Of a stretch of DNA of 64,000 nt, positions 45,279 to 57,750 are shown in pieces. Under the pieces are notes generated by a model. It made no database searches. It was given only the letters and a program-made list of their open reading frames with translations, and was not told the DNA's origin. This DNA is from Anastrepha obliqua (lineage: Eukaryota > Arthropoda > Insecta > Diptera > Tephritidae). Location: NCBI RefSeq assembly GCF_027943255.1, contig NC_072892.1, positions 116,019,792 to 116,083,791 of the forward strand, read 5' to 3'. The number at the start of each line of letters is the position of its first letter. Positions within the stretch are counted from its first letter, which is position 1. Made by a program: the position numbers and the translations under genes.

Positions 45279-47189
45279 TATTTTAAAGGACCTTTCAAAA
45301 AAAAGACGCGCCTAGATGTTTTTTTTAATAAAACATAAAAATTTAGATTCTTAGGTTAAAGTAAAAGTCCTATGAAAATTCAAAAGCAAACATGATAAAG
45401 AAGGCAAACTTGTCAAAATGTTTATGTATTATCATTTATCGCCGGCTGTGGGTTTACGTTGGTCACCAACAGCTCCATTAGTCAAACACCGTGCACACAC
45501 ACGACTCTACGAAATTGGGGGAATACACTACCGGAAAGGTGAGAGTTGGTCGAAAAAAAACCATGCACAGAGAAAGCTGCTGAAGTACAGTTCTTGGCCG
45601 GATATAAATCCGGGTCGTTCCGTTCTTTTGGGGGTTTGGAAGGAAAAGTTGTACTCCAATAAGCCAAGAAAAATATGTGCTGAAATTACATGCGCCATTG
45701 ATTAAATTGAACCGCCACTATTTTACAATCGCATCGAAAATTTAGTAAAAAGGACCAAAGAGTATCATATCAGACAAGAGAGTTTGGCGCTCCATACAAA
45801 GCAGACGATGTGAATGGAATACCCTCTATGAAAGAAAATTAGGAAACAAATTTCTATGCATTTGGATTGTTTCAATACGGTTGGGACAATTACACGATGT
45901 CATTTATGTCACACTAAAATTTTCCCACACACTTAAATTTTTCCACTGTATTTATTATTGTAAAACACAAACACGCTTATAGTGTAGATATTTAGCACAA
46001 ATAATATTTTGAAAATTACTCAAATTCACATATGCAATGTTCATTTGTTACTGTAATTTTCCTCTGAACTGAAATCATATTATGAAATATGAGATGAATG
46101 TTTTGATTATAATTCATCGTTCATAAATTCTCAATTGACACTTAACTAGTAAATAATCTTCATTCACCAAAAATATCATTCTATTCAATGCTTTAACAAA
46201 TTTAAACTAGTTTCTGATTACTTTCACATCTTTCTTACTTCACTCGATAGTGGAGCATTATTTTATAAACTAGCACTAGAATTCAAAGCGGAACAGTTGA
46301 ATAAATAAAAATAAACACGCAACATTTTGTTCGCTTTGTTTTCAGCTTGTTGATATGAGTTCAAAAATGACACGTTTTCGTAAACACTAAACATTTAAGA
46401 ATTCCAATTAATATTCAATGTTTAATTAAAAACTGAAACAAATTTCTAGTTTCTGGTAACAACCGCATGGACTGAGAACTTTTACTATTAGAGAAGTTCT
46501 AAGCGTTTCAAATAAATCATTCAAACGATCAGTACTATTTTTTGTATACAATTTCTTTAATTCTTGTGTGGAGATGTGCTCAAATATATTGGTTTCCGCG
46601 CAAAAGCCACCAACGACTGACTGACTGTTGACATTTCGCAAATTTATCTGAAGAGATTCTTGAAAACGATCTCACGATATCTCACATATTCATACAGGTG
46701 CGCACATAAAAATCCGTACAACTACTAAGTTTCTGTTTACAGAATGTACCATAAGTATAAGATTTAGTAGTTAGCGGGGTTCGAACTCGGAAGTAAAATT
46801 GACAATTAGAGAGAGAACTAAATGTGCGAAAAAAATACCGATTCAAGGTTCGATAGAATGTTTACCTTCAAGGATTATCACCAGCTGGAAAGAAGAAATT
46901 TGTTAAATTACAAAACACACAAAAAAAGGCTTCAATGGGGCAAATAACTGATTGGATAAAAGTGCTTTCATAAATCAACTATTTCAGGTTCTGGCAATAT
47001 GTCGTACGGAAGAACCAGTGAAGCTATAGCGTATGGGCATGTTCGATGTAGAGATTGACGAGTGTATTACTTTGGCACGCTAACGTTAACAGTTTAGAAA
47101 TTCGCGCATATCCATAGTTTTTTATCACTTTTACGCAAGTTTTTTGAAAATTTATTTGCGTACATTTTTAGTCATTAGTATTAGGTTTA
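45279..47189. other. Gene-poor spacer with a short-repeat fragment
   Basis: Only a piece of the (GTT)n-headed repeat is recognised (45568-45632, cttggccggatataaatccg). A B-box-like word (gggttcgaactcgg, 46776) has no matching A box, so no tRNA gene is called. No exon seen. Confidence 0.55.
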
Positions 47190-47290
47190 GGTCATTTGTG
47201 GAACAACATCAAGACGCACGCCACAAATAGCAGGAAGACCTCGACCAAACACCCAAAAAGGGTGTGCGCGCCAATTATATATATGTATAT
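47190..47290 (+). mobile_element. SINE 3' fragment with TA tail
   Basis: gtcatttgtggaacaacatc through gggtgtgcgcgccaatt, followed by a TA-rich tail; head and most of the body missing. Confidence 0.8.
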
Positions 47291-47450
47291 ATGATTATTA
47301 GGTTTAGGCGATTAATTCATTATTCAACATTTTATATTAGTTAATCATAATTTCAACTACTTAATGAATCAATAAATTTTAATTTTTGATTGATAAAAAA
47401 GCAAAAAAAAAAAATGGAGTAATTAATAATCCAATTTTCGATTAATCACA

Positions 47451-48472
47451 TCTATACTAATATTATAAAGAGGAAAACTTTGTTTGTTTGTTTGTTTGTT
47501 TGTAACGAATAGGCTCAAAAACTACTGGACCGATTTTAAAAATTCTTTCACCATTCGAAAACTATATTATCCACGAGTACATATTTGGTTTTTTCGGACA
47601 CAAACTGAAAAAAATCTTATTCATAAAATAAAGTCAACTTTTTGTGTGTGTTCGCTAACCGGCCGTGTCTGCACCGAATTAAACCAAACTTACACACAAT
47701 GTTAAGAAGGTATTGAAGATGGTTTCCGTATAGTTTGGATACCTATTGGTGGATAGGGCTCGAGATATAGGTCAAAACGTGGACCCGGGTAACCTTTGGT
47801 TGTGTATGTACAATATGGGTATCAAATGAAAGCTGTTGATAAGTGCTTTAATACGGGGTAATTTTCATACCTATTGATGACTAGGGTCTCGAAATATATG
47901 CCAAAACGTGGATCCGAATTAAACCAAACTTACAACAAACAATGTGTCAATATTTCTTTCTGATTTGGATGCCATAAGGAAAAAACGTAAGTGCAACATG
48001 TAAAAATTGTTTGTGAATTTTTTTTGGAGTGGATTTTGGAACAGTGAATAATTTCTTACGAAATTTGAGAATTTAATGTGAAATCCGAATGAAATTATGT
48101 GTTCGTGGAAAAAACAATTTTTTTCGTTTTTTTTTTTTTTTGAAAAATATAAATGTATAATGGTTAAAAAAGCTCCAATGCTTAATAAAACATATAAATT
48201 GAAACGAAAAATTCATGGATGATCAGGAAAAAAGACGATTGTTTATTCATATGCGTTGATTTGAAATTTAAAAACAATCTTCTTTTTTTCCTGATTTTCA
48301 ATTTATATTTTATATTTACTCAAAAACAAATAGAAAAACAGAAAATATTGTTTATGCCAAAGCGCTTGAATAAAGAATAAAGAAATAAATAATATGAAAA
48401 CCATATATTTTCTGTTCTAAACTATATCTATTCTATTTTAGTTTGCCCAGCGAAGGGGGCCGGGTTTGCTAG
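47451..48472 (+). mobile_element. Non-autonomous Helitron
   Basis: Starts TC (tctatactaatattataaag), ends gggtttgctag, and lies exactly between host A (47450) and T (48473), as Helitrons do. A short stem (gccc..gggc within gcccagcgaagggggc) lies about ten bases before the CTAG end. The start and the adjacent tgtttgtttgtttgtttgta and tactggaccgatttt are typical of insect Helitron 5' ends. No Rep/helicase ORF. An internal inverted repeat (atcaggaaaaaagacgattg, 48219; inverse near 48280) forms a second hairpin. Confidence 0.88.
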
Positions 48473-49156
48473 TCTTTGAATAAAAAGTAATACTGCAAGA
48501 ACTTGGTATGTATCTGGATTTTTATGTCGGCAACTGTACAGCACAAACAAAAATTAAAAATAATCAAAGCGGTAACGACAACAATGAATTTTATAGCGTT
48601 CTCTCTAGGAAATATTCTCTTGTTCTTTTGTTGTTGATTTTACTTTTTTGCGTTTTATTTCGATAATAAATTGCAATATCAACGAAATGATGTTGATGTT
48701 CTTTGAAACGAACACTTGTATTGTTAGCGAATTAATTTGGTAATTTAAACCGGTGCACAAGCGACCAAGCGATGGAACCGGAAAATTGGGTACACATATG
48801 CATGCATTCATAAGTGTGTATGTATGCTCTCCAAAGCTTTGCAATGTATGTATACACTTCTTCAGTTTTGTATTCTTTCCCAGTAGCATGATCTTTCGAC
48901 CACCTCATCGTTTTCAAGAAACACTGAGAAAATTATATTTTTAATTAGTTTATTCAGTTTTATTAAAAATTTTATTCAGGCCAATTTACCATCCGTCGTT
49001 TCGGCAAAAACAGTTACATATGTCGTGTGAATACCTCCATAAAGCAAACATCTGCTAAAAAGTTAAACAATTTTATACAATATTTATGGCTGTATGTAGA
49101 GATTTTTAAATAATACAAATGTGGTAATGTTGCTGGAGTAACAGTTGTCAGCTGTT
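48473..49156. other. Spacer, no feature recognised
   Basis: Short ORFs without family signature. Confidence 0.5.
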
Positions 49157-49290
49157 CCTTGTTGTTGTTGTTTTAATGGCATAAACATTCCTGCTAGATA
49201 TTAGGGGAAATCTGCTGGAGTAACAATCCTTGGACAGATGTAACTCCGGGTGGTTTCGGTAACGAGGAATCGACTCTCGTAGGAACGAAA
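49157..49290 (+). repeat. Short (GTT)n-headed dispersed repeat, divergent copy
   Basis: ttgttgttgttgttttaatg at the start, caatccttggacagatgtaa in the middle, aggaacg at the end; more diverged than the other copies. Confidence 0.65.
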
Positions 49291-49451
49291 ATTGTAAGAA
49301 AATTTATATTAGTTCTTGCAATACTTTTTCTCGAAAGCTTGATTTACGACTCAGCCGGTGGTTAATAGGGTTATCATATACCTGTAAGGATACGTTTTTT
49401 ATAATTGCCCCTTTTCTATATTCTGATTAAGTTCGAAAAGTAAAATGATAC

Positions 49452-51295
49452 AGGACATTGAGGGGGCTTTCGATAATGCCACTTTCGGCTCGATATGTTC
49501 TTCTACCGAACGACACGAAGTTAATCAAGCCATTATAAAATGAATATATTCCATGCTTCTGAGAGGCTGTTAACCGCTGGTGGGGGCAGTGACGAACAAA
49601 TCACAGTCAGGGCCAAGCAAGGATGTCCCCAAGGGGGTGTTCTTTCTCCGCTGCTGTGGTGCTTCGTCGTAGACTCTCTATTAGTGGAGATGCAGGAACT
49701 CGGTTTTCACGTCCAAGCATATGTGGACGTCGTGTGTGCGCTAACATCGGATAAATCCTTAAAGAGGCTCTGCACGAAAGTGCAGCATTGCATTGAAGAT
49801 TTTTCAGCAATGCCGTAGAGCCTTTGGCAAAACCTGGGGTCTGAAACCTGCTGTGGTCCTACGGATATACATAGCACTTATCAGACCAATCATCACTTAC
49901 GGTTCTGTGGTCTGGTGGCGACGGAGCATGGTTAAGTCCACAATCCGGGAACTATACAGGCTGCAAAGAAGTGTATGTTTATGCATCACGGGTGCCATGA
50001 GTACAACTTTTGGTGATGCCCTAAATGCTATGCTTGATTTGCTCCCCCTGGATCTTAAGATAAAACAGGAAGCAATAAAAGCAATGTGTAGACTCCATAA
50101 ATATGGTTTCTGGCACGAAGATGGAACTTCGGGACACAGAGAAATCTTTAAGTTGCTATCGGAGCAGTATCCACTATTTTTGGCACCTAAAGATGACCTG
50201 ATACCCACAGTTCCATTTAGAAGGAAATTTGCTGTCAGATTTCCATTGCGTGAGCAATGGAGCAATCCAGAATGCATGCAGGGACGTTTGACGGATATTT
50301 TCTTTACCTATGGGTCCAAGAATGAAATAGGGTCTGGAGCCGGATGGTACTTAAACGATAGTAATAAGTATCACTATGCTATGGGGGGAATGGCAACTGT
50401 TTTCCAAACAGAAGTTTTTGCCATCCTGAAAGTAGCTGAATTATAGCTGAAACAGATTGGAGTCTTCAGTGACAGTCAGGCTGCATTGAAGGCCCTGGAG
50501 AACGCGAAGCAAACCTCAAAGATTGTTCAAGAATGTAAGAAGAAGCCTAAATCTGTCGCAATACAAAACAGGCTTGTACTTATATGGGTTCCGGGACACT
50601 CCGGTGTTCAAGGAAACGAAATTGCCGACGAATTGGCCAACCGTGGATCAGCGGTGCCCCCACAGGGGCCAGAACCAATAATGGGAATCAGTTCCGCAGG
50701 AATCAAGAATTGGATCAGCGATTATGTAGGCAATCTACATAAAGAGTGATGGTCCGGTCTAGAACGCTGCAGAACTGCAAAGTGTTTTGTGACAAGTCCG
50801 AACAGAAAACTGTCAAACTTTCTACTAAAACTTAGAAGGAAAGACATTCGGTTGATGGTCGGCATCATTACAGGACACAACCCATGGGGTCAGCATATGA
50901 CCACCATTGGCATCATCGAGGACCCGGTATGCCTGTCATGCTTGGAGGAGGCGGATAGCACTGAGCACTTTCACTGTGAGTGTCCTGATCTTGCTGGAGC
51001 ACGGCTACGAGTTTTGGGTTCCGATGTCATGAGAATGAGTATTATTCGTTCTCTAAAACTGGAGGATATTTACAGATTTGCCAAAGAATCTGGAAAATTC
51101 TCACAGGACTAACTATCTCTACCTCTGTCTCTATTCTTTCCTATCTCTTTCTCTGACACTTTTCTCCTTCCCTCCTTGACTATCTACCCCCTTTCCAGAG
51201 ATCTAAATACAATGGGCTCTTAGCCTGAGTGTTTTAGGAGCCACCAAATCTCCTGGTGCTCCTTGGATCGACCTTTTCAAATTTCAATTTTTTTT
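49452..51295 (+). pseudogene. 5'-truncated non-LTR retrotransposon with RT and RNase H, broken
   Basis: Flanked by the direct repeat aaaatgatac (49442-49451 and 51296-51305). Begins mid-RT (DIEGAFDNATF), followed after a stop by QGCPQGGVLSPLLWCFVVDS. The catalytic YADD is changed to AYVDVV and adjacent sequence is shortened. RNase H follows (FTYGSKNEIGSGAGWYLNDS, FSDSQAALKALE, WVPGHSGVQGNEIADELANR), then a C-terminal region with CLSCLEEADSTEHFHCECPD, a zinc-knuckle-like CCHC pattern. RT plus RNase H suggests the I/LOA/R1 group. Several stops. A second 3' copy is at 56503-57032. Confidence 0.85.
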
Positions 51296-51305
51296 AAAAT
51301 GATAC

Positions 51306-51912
51306 GTTCCTCGTACCTTTCGTGTCGACTTTTTTCAATTCCGAGTAAGATCAAATACGACGTCTCGAAGGTAAACATTTTGGAATCTAAAACTTTAGAT
51401 ATAATGAGTATTATTTGATTTTTCCGGAAACTAAATGCAGCATAGATCGGAATATTGCCTGACAAAATCAATACTTTGCATCTAAATTTCAATATTTCTA
51501 AACGAAAAGTTTTCCCTGCTGAGTAAAGCGTATTCAATTCTTAACACTACATTTTAGTTTCAGCCGGGCTGACGCTGCACAAGTCCCAATAATTGGCACG
51601 ATTAATTTTGTAAAATGATAAATAAATAGAAATATAGTAGGCCTGTTGAATGCAACTTTAGCAATGTGTGAACAAAGCATTCATAATAAATCTCCCTCAA
51701 TGCGTCATTGGCAATTATGTGGCGGTTAATTGCCAATATCCGCACTGTGAAACAACCGATCTTGAAATATTATATTATGTTATTTGTTTTCATACGAGTC
51801 TTATATGTATTATAAATGTATAATGTGTAAAAATCCATTTCGGGGCATGCTGTTGTGAGTCAATCCGGTAGCGGAATTCCGACTATACCGAATACACGTC
51901 TAGTATATCATT
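51306..51912. other. Spacer, no feature recognised
   Basis: No ORF or repeat recognised. Confidence 0.5.
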
Positions 51913-52033
51913 ATGTTGTTGTTGTAGCAGCATAAAAATCCCCATACATATACTGGGAATGCTGCGGAAGTAACAGTCCTTGGCCGGATATAAATCCGGG
52001 TCGTTCCAGTTACATAGAGCCGACTGTCATTGT
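51913..52033 (+). repeat. Short (GTT)n-headed repeat, target of a LINE insertion
   Basis: gttgttgttgtagcagcata through gagccgactgtcatt; its last 14 bp (ccgactgtcattgt) recur at 53864-53877 as the target duplication of the LINE at 52031-53863. Confidence 0.85.
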
Positions 52034-53863
52034 TGTTGTTGTTGTTGTTAACAGCATAGGTAGCCCTGTCAGTGTAGGCATATCATCGTTCGTCTTCGTC
52101 TAGCTCATCTAAGGGTAGGCCCAGGAAACATGCTGTTTCGACAGGTTGGGTCCAAAGGGAGAGGGGGGTTAGATGAGTCGGTTTGAGGGGGCATGTGAAG
52201 AGGTGGTTAGTTTCGTGCGGGGTACCTTCACATGCCGGACATGTGTTTGGTATGTCGGGGTCAATTCTGGATATGTAGGAGTTTAACCTGCTACAGTATC
52301 CAGAACGTAGTTGTGCCAGTGTTACACGGGTCTCACGGGGAAGATGGAGCTCTTCATCTGCAATGGGTGGTGGTTGGACTCCGATTACGGCATTCACAGG
52401 ACGGGAGTTCAAGAAGGTGGTAACGGTCTCCCGGTGAACGTCGTTTATAGACTGTCTAAATACTGTCCGGTCCAGTAGGTTACGGTCGGTCTTGTCCTGG
52501 ATATCGCCAGCGTAGTCAAGGAGGTGTCTCCTGACGTGCCTGGGAGGCGGCTCGGGCTCAAGCAGGTGCCTGCAGGGATGGGACCTACGGTAACATCCAA
52601 GCAGGAACTGCTTGCTGAGCAATTTGTTGTGCTCCGCAACTGGGAGCATTTGTGCCTCGTTGTGAAGGTGTTGGATAGGTGACATCAGGAGGCACCCGGT
52701 CGCTGTCCGAATGGCGGTATTTTGACAGGTCTGTAGCTTAGTCCACTGCGAATCACTAGTTCCAGGCGACCAGACAGGCGCAGCATAGTTGAGAACCGGC
52801 CGGCCAATTGCCTTAAATGTCGAAAGCAACAGTTCTTTGTCTTTGCCCCAAGTGCTGCCGGCCAGCGATTTGAGGACCTTGTTGCGATTTTGGACTTTAG
52901 TTGCAATTGCGGTTGTATGCGCAGAGAAGGAGAGCAAGCTGTCGAAGGTTACACCCAAAATTTTGGGGTTATTCACAGTCGGAATTGGTGTGTCATCGAC
53001 TTTTACCTTAAGGGACAGCTTGACCTCCTTTGTCCAGGTGGTGAATAGGGTCGCCGTGGACTTGGTGGGGGAAAGTCGGAGATTCCTCGCAGTGAAAAAG
53101 CGAGAAAGGTCGGTGAGGTAGTTGCTCACTTTGGAGCGCAGGCCATCGATGTCATTGCCCGACGCCATTATCGTGCAATCGTCAGCGTATGAGATCAGGG
53201 AAACTCCCGCTGGTGGTTGGGGGAGCTTCGAGATGTAGAAGTTAAAAAGCAAGGGTGAAAGGACACCACCCTGCGGTACGCCTTGCTTAATCTTCCTCTG
53301 CTTTGACATTTGATCTCGAAAAATCACTGACGAGTGCCGACCGCTCAGGTAGTTCGCGGACCACCTCTTCAGCCCTGGCGGGAGTGTCGACTGATAAATA
53401 TCATCTAGTAGCGTGGAATGGCTGACTGTATCGAAAGCCTTTTTCAGGTCCAACGCTACTAGGACAGTCCTGTCGCAGGGGCGGTTTTGGTTAAGCCCGC
53501 GATTTATCTGGGCGTTTATGGCGGTGAGTGCAGTGGTGGTGCTGTGCACTCGTCGGAAACCGTGCTGATGTGGGGCTGAGGCCAGGTGTTTCGTGTAGAG
53601 TGGGAGTAGGAGGGCTTCAAGTGTCTTCACTACTGGGGAAAGGAGAGTTATCGGCCGATAAGACTCCCCTTGGTTGGCGGGTTTCCCAGGTTTCAGCAGT
53701 GGGACCACTCTCCCTGCTTTCCACTTGTCAGGGATGATGAGAGTGGCCATGGACAGATTGAAAACCCTTGTGAGAAATCCTACTCCCAGGGGTCCCAGAT
53801 GCTTCAGCATCAGCGCGTTTAAGCCGTCAGGGCCAATGGCTTTCGATATGAACCCATATCATC
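52031..53863 (-). mobile_element. 5'-truncated non-LTR retrotransposon with open RT ORF (575 residues from first ATG)
   Basis: The minus ORF 52083-53810 is uninterrupted and open to the 5' junction (KAIGPDGLNALMLKHLG). RT motifs in order: SYRPITLLSPVVKTLE, VALDLKKAFDTVSH, KQGVPQGGVLSPLLFNFYIS, SYADDCTIM (catalytic YADD) and LRLSPTKSTA. The C-terminus has a cysteine/histidine cluster (CPACEGTPHETNHLFTC). No RNase H. It resembles jockey/CR1-group elements. The 3' end is about 40 bp of UTR plus a (CAA)n tail. The target duplication ccgactgtcattgt flanks it. The endonuclease and ORF1 are missing, so this copy could not move by itself, but the clean ORF implies a young insertion. Confidence 0.92.
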
Positions 53864-53877
53864 CCGACTGTCATTGT

Positions 53878-56492
53878 CATTTGACTTGGTGAAATTAATC
53901 GTTATATTTCATTTCATGTGTTAAATTTGATTTCTATAAATAGAGGTGACGTATTGGAAATTCGTTAGGTACCGCTATTTCCTTTGTTAACTTAGTTGGT
54001 ATTCCAGCATTCCGACTTTTTCTTGCGAATTTGATGTGCGCATTCTTGTTGTTCTACTGCATTCCCCAGGTTTAGCCCGATTCCCCTTGCAACACCGATG
54101 GGGCTACCCCTATATTCTGGATATTGTACCCGCCTACTCATCCAGATAGACAGAGACAACAAATAAAAACGAGAAGAAGCCACGCTAACCCCTTCTGACT
54201 ACTTCAGCCAGTCTTCGACACAGCGCTATTAAAACGTCTCGGATTCATATTCTGATTTACTTCTGCTGCTTATCCAAAAACCAATGTAAACAGTAATATT
54301 ACAGGAACTAACAAAGCTAGGAGTTGCATGACGCATGTGCTCCTCGAATCTTGATTTGAAAGCAATAATATAATCAGTGACAACTTAAAAAGTAAATCCT
54401 GTGCAATGCTGGGGTTGCTACGGAAATAAAACCCTCATTGTACATACATACATTTGTTCCTTATTGTTCCCTATATGTTCCCCAATAATTCCTTTACAAT
54501 ATTCCACCCTATTTATATTTTATTAACTATCGGCAACTACAAGGACATATTGGGCCCATCAAACTTTACCGGAATGACCCGCATTTACATATATCAGGGC
54601 AAATACTGTCATTCCAGCAGCATTCCTCATAAATGTATGAAAAATGTTTATGCTGACGACAATAACAACAACAACAAGGGAAGGAATTTAGCAAAATTTT
54701 TCACTTGCATTTATAAAAAAAAAAAATTATTGGATCAATTAAAGCAGAAACACGATTTTGTTTGGATTTTTCAATCCAATTATTAACAATGCTTTGAAAA
54801 TAAATTATTTCTGTCAAAACGCGTTCATCTGCCTTGGAAATAATCAGTTTGTTTTGACAATCGGAAAGCCAGAAGCAAAATCACAATACATGCAAATTTT
54901 GTTTGTGTACTACTGCTACCACCTTGAATAGATTCGCGTTGATTGAATTTTTTTTTATTTGTTCGATTGATTGCCAAGAATTAAAGTTAGATTTGTTTTA
55001 ACTGGAACTCTAAGCAAATGTAGGTATTTACAGATTTTTTTATTAACAAATTTAATTCGTTTACAAGTAATTTTGCAGTTTTTAGATTGAACAATTCAAT
55101 GTTGATTAAAAGTTTAATTTAAAAAATGGCGTTCCATAAAAAGTGCAAGGCTTTGTTATTATCGGTAAATCTTTGAACGATAAGATTTAAGTTCTATGAA
55201 GGCACGTACGAATTCAATGAATCGTTATGCTCTTCTTAGAGTTCTGATAACAAATGATTGACAAAGCGTTGGCTTTACACATGCTTTTGTTTGTTGTGCC
55301 CGTGCGATGAACAAATTACTGAAATGAACAGAAATAAGCCTTTTTTACTTTTGCTTGTTCGAAATCGTTGCGAAATCTTGTCGCATTTCTTCACCCATCA
55401 GCCTAATATGTTCCAGTTTGAGTACATAAATGGTATTTGGATATAGTACACATATGAATATAGTACATACCTGACTTGCAGTCTGCTGCCTTTTGCGTAG
55501 TACAAAAAGTAAATGGTTGTGTAAACAAAGTATTGCTAAATTTATGTGGCGTTATAAGTATACTCGTCTTTATGCATATGCACATGAGAAAAGAAAAAAA
55601 TGTATTTACTATACTAAATGCAGCTCTTATCCACTAGCTTCCACTGAAACTGAGCGGTTACACAGCATCAACACCAAAATACACAATCAGCACAATAAAA
55701 CTGGCGAAGTTTCAATAATTCATGTGCCTTTGTATGATCAAAACAATTATATTACTTTTCAATTTCCAATAATACGTCAAATTTTCTCTAATTGTTTTTC
55801 CCAATTTTACTCTTTATATTTTATACGATTTTTAAAGAATTAAAAATGAGCAGAGAACACACCGTAAAAAGTAACAATTCGGAACGCAAAAACTGATTGG
55901 ATAAATTTCGACTTGATGTTTTCTTTTTGTTGACGTTTTTCTCTGCTCACAGCTGCTCTTTGAGTGTAATTTTTTTTTATAGGAAATCTATTGTGCCGTG
56001 CGAATAAACAATGCACAATATGGCTACTAATCAGATAGCGTATGGATAGGCGCGTAAATAAAAAGTATGGCGATAGTCAGCTGTTTGCAGCAGAGCGGTG
56101 TGCAGAAAAGCTGCCACATAATTAAATTTAGACTATGAAAGAATAGAGGAGTTTCAGAGAACGCAAAAAATTAGTAATTATTGGAGACTTAAATAAAGCT
56201 AACTTGCTTTAAAAAACGTAATAAAATAAATATACACACTTGTGTACAAAGTTATTCCAGATTTAACATACCTTAAACGGCTAACCTAACGATGAGAAAA
56301 ATGAGCCGTAAACAAGTCTCATTCATACAAGGAGCTATCAATCTGTTTCTTGTGGTTGTTTCATTGGTTTGCTTACATTCCGATTGAAATTTTATCATTC
56401 AAATCACGATAATGCAAAAACATAAACCACGTATAATTTGTTATAATTTGTCTTTTTACTACTGCGCTCTCCCTTGAAACAAATATTAAACT
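53878..56492. other. Gene-poor spacer with one inverted short repeat
   Basis: A divergent minus copy of the (GTT)n-headed repeat lies at about 54555-54677 (aatgctgctggaatgacag on minus). No exon or RNA gene supported elsewhere. Confidence 0.55.
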
Positions 56493-56502
56493 AAGTAAAA
56501 TA

Positions 56503-57032
56503 TGGTATGGTCTAGAACGCTGCAGAACTGCAAAGTATTTTGTGACAAGTCCGAACAGAAAACTGTCAAACTTTCTACTAAAACTTGGAAGGAAAGACGT
56601 TCGGTTGATGGTCGGTATTATTGCAGGACACAACAAATGGGGTCAGCATATGACCACCATTGGCATCATCGAGGACCCGGTATGCCTGTCTTGCTTGGAG
56701 GAGGCGGATAGCACTGAGCACTTTCTCTGTGAGCTAGAGCAAGGCTACGAGTTTTGGGTTCCGATGTCATGAGAATGAGTAATATTCGTTCCCTAAAACT
56801 GGAGCATATTTACAGATTTGCCAAAGAATCTGGAAAATTCTCACAGGACTAACTACCTTTATCTCTGTCTTTATTCTTTCCTATATCTTTCTCTGATCCT
56901 TTTCTCATTCCCTCTTTGACTATCTATTGTATTTCCAGAGCTCTAAATACAATGGGCTTTTTAGCCTGAGTGTTTTAGGAGCCATCAAATCTCTTGGTGC
57001 TCCTTGGCTCGACCTATTCAAATTTCAATTTC
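56503..57032 (+). pseudogene. LINE 3' fragment, second copy of the 49452-51295 family
   Basis: Nearly the same as 50751-51290, including TSPNRKLSNFLLKLGRKDVR and CLSCLEEADSTEH and the 3' UTR (gcctgagtgttttaggagcc). The target duplication aagtaaaata is at 56493-56502 and 57033-57042. A small deletion follows STEHFLCE. Confidence 0.9.
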
Positions 57033-57042
57033 AAGTAAAATA

Positions 57043-57750
57043 AACAGAATATTCCTATTATGGTATGTGATAAACTTAAGCTCAAAAGTTCACGAAGAAG
57101 TGTGATTTGTATACGTCTAAAGTAATTACACTATAAGTCTTGGATAACCGAGATCTCAGACAGCAAAGAAGTAACATGAGCAATGGCTGCGTTGATTTTT
57201 TCGTACATGATCAACATAATCTCAACCCTGCACCGTCAGCAAATAAGCTGATTTCTGAGAACCGGTTAACGGTCTGACGTTGATCACACCTTCTGGATTC
57301 TTTCCACCCTGACTTCTATCTTGGTTGGATGTGCTTTGGTTCTGCGCTGTTGTCTTGACAAGCTTGTTTGCTAGAGTGGTTTGAATTCCCCAGAGCCAGG
57401 AGCTTAATTTTCAAAAATTATCAAAAAATGAGGAATAAGTTAAACAATAAAGCACATTTAAGTAGGTCTAGCGACAGATTTCTTCAGCGTGTTCGCAACG
57501 CTTCACTACATCCATATGTGATAATTGTTTTAGTTTGAGAAAATGGAAAGGCTACCGCCAAAGCTGGATGGCAATGATTCTTTTGAAAATGAAATTACTC
57601 TCAACTTTAAATAAGAAATTTTGAAATACAGGAACTGTTTACTTTCTAATTTTTTGGAACTAATTTAAAAAGAACTTTTTTGTATTTTCAATTCCTTTCA
57701 ACGGAGGTAAAAAAAGAGGTTGTCTGTAAAGTCGGTTTACTGACGATAGT
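57043..57750. other. Spacer with a shared dispersed segment
   Basis: 57170-57205 (gtaacatgagcaatggctgc) also occurs at 10765-10800; nothing else recognised. Confidence 0.5.

Noticed and set aside
46770..46790. B-box-like gggttcgaactcgg, possible tRNA gene
   Set aside because: No A box or cloverleaf within the preceding 60-80 bases.
52789..53121. ORFs antisense to the LINE
   Set aside because: Shadows of the RT ORF on the other strand.
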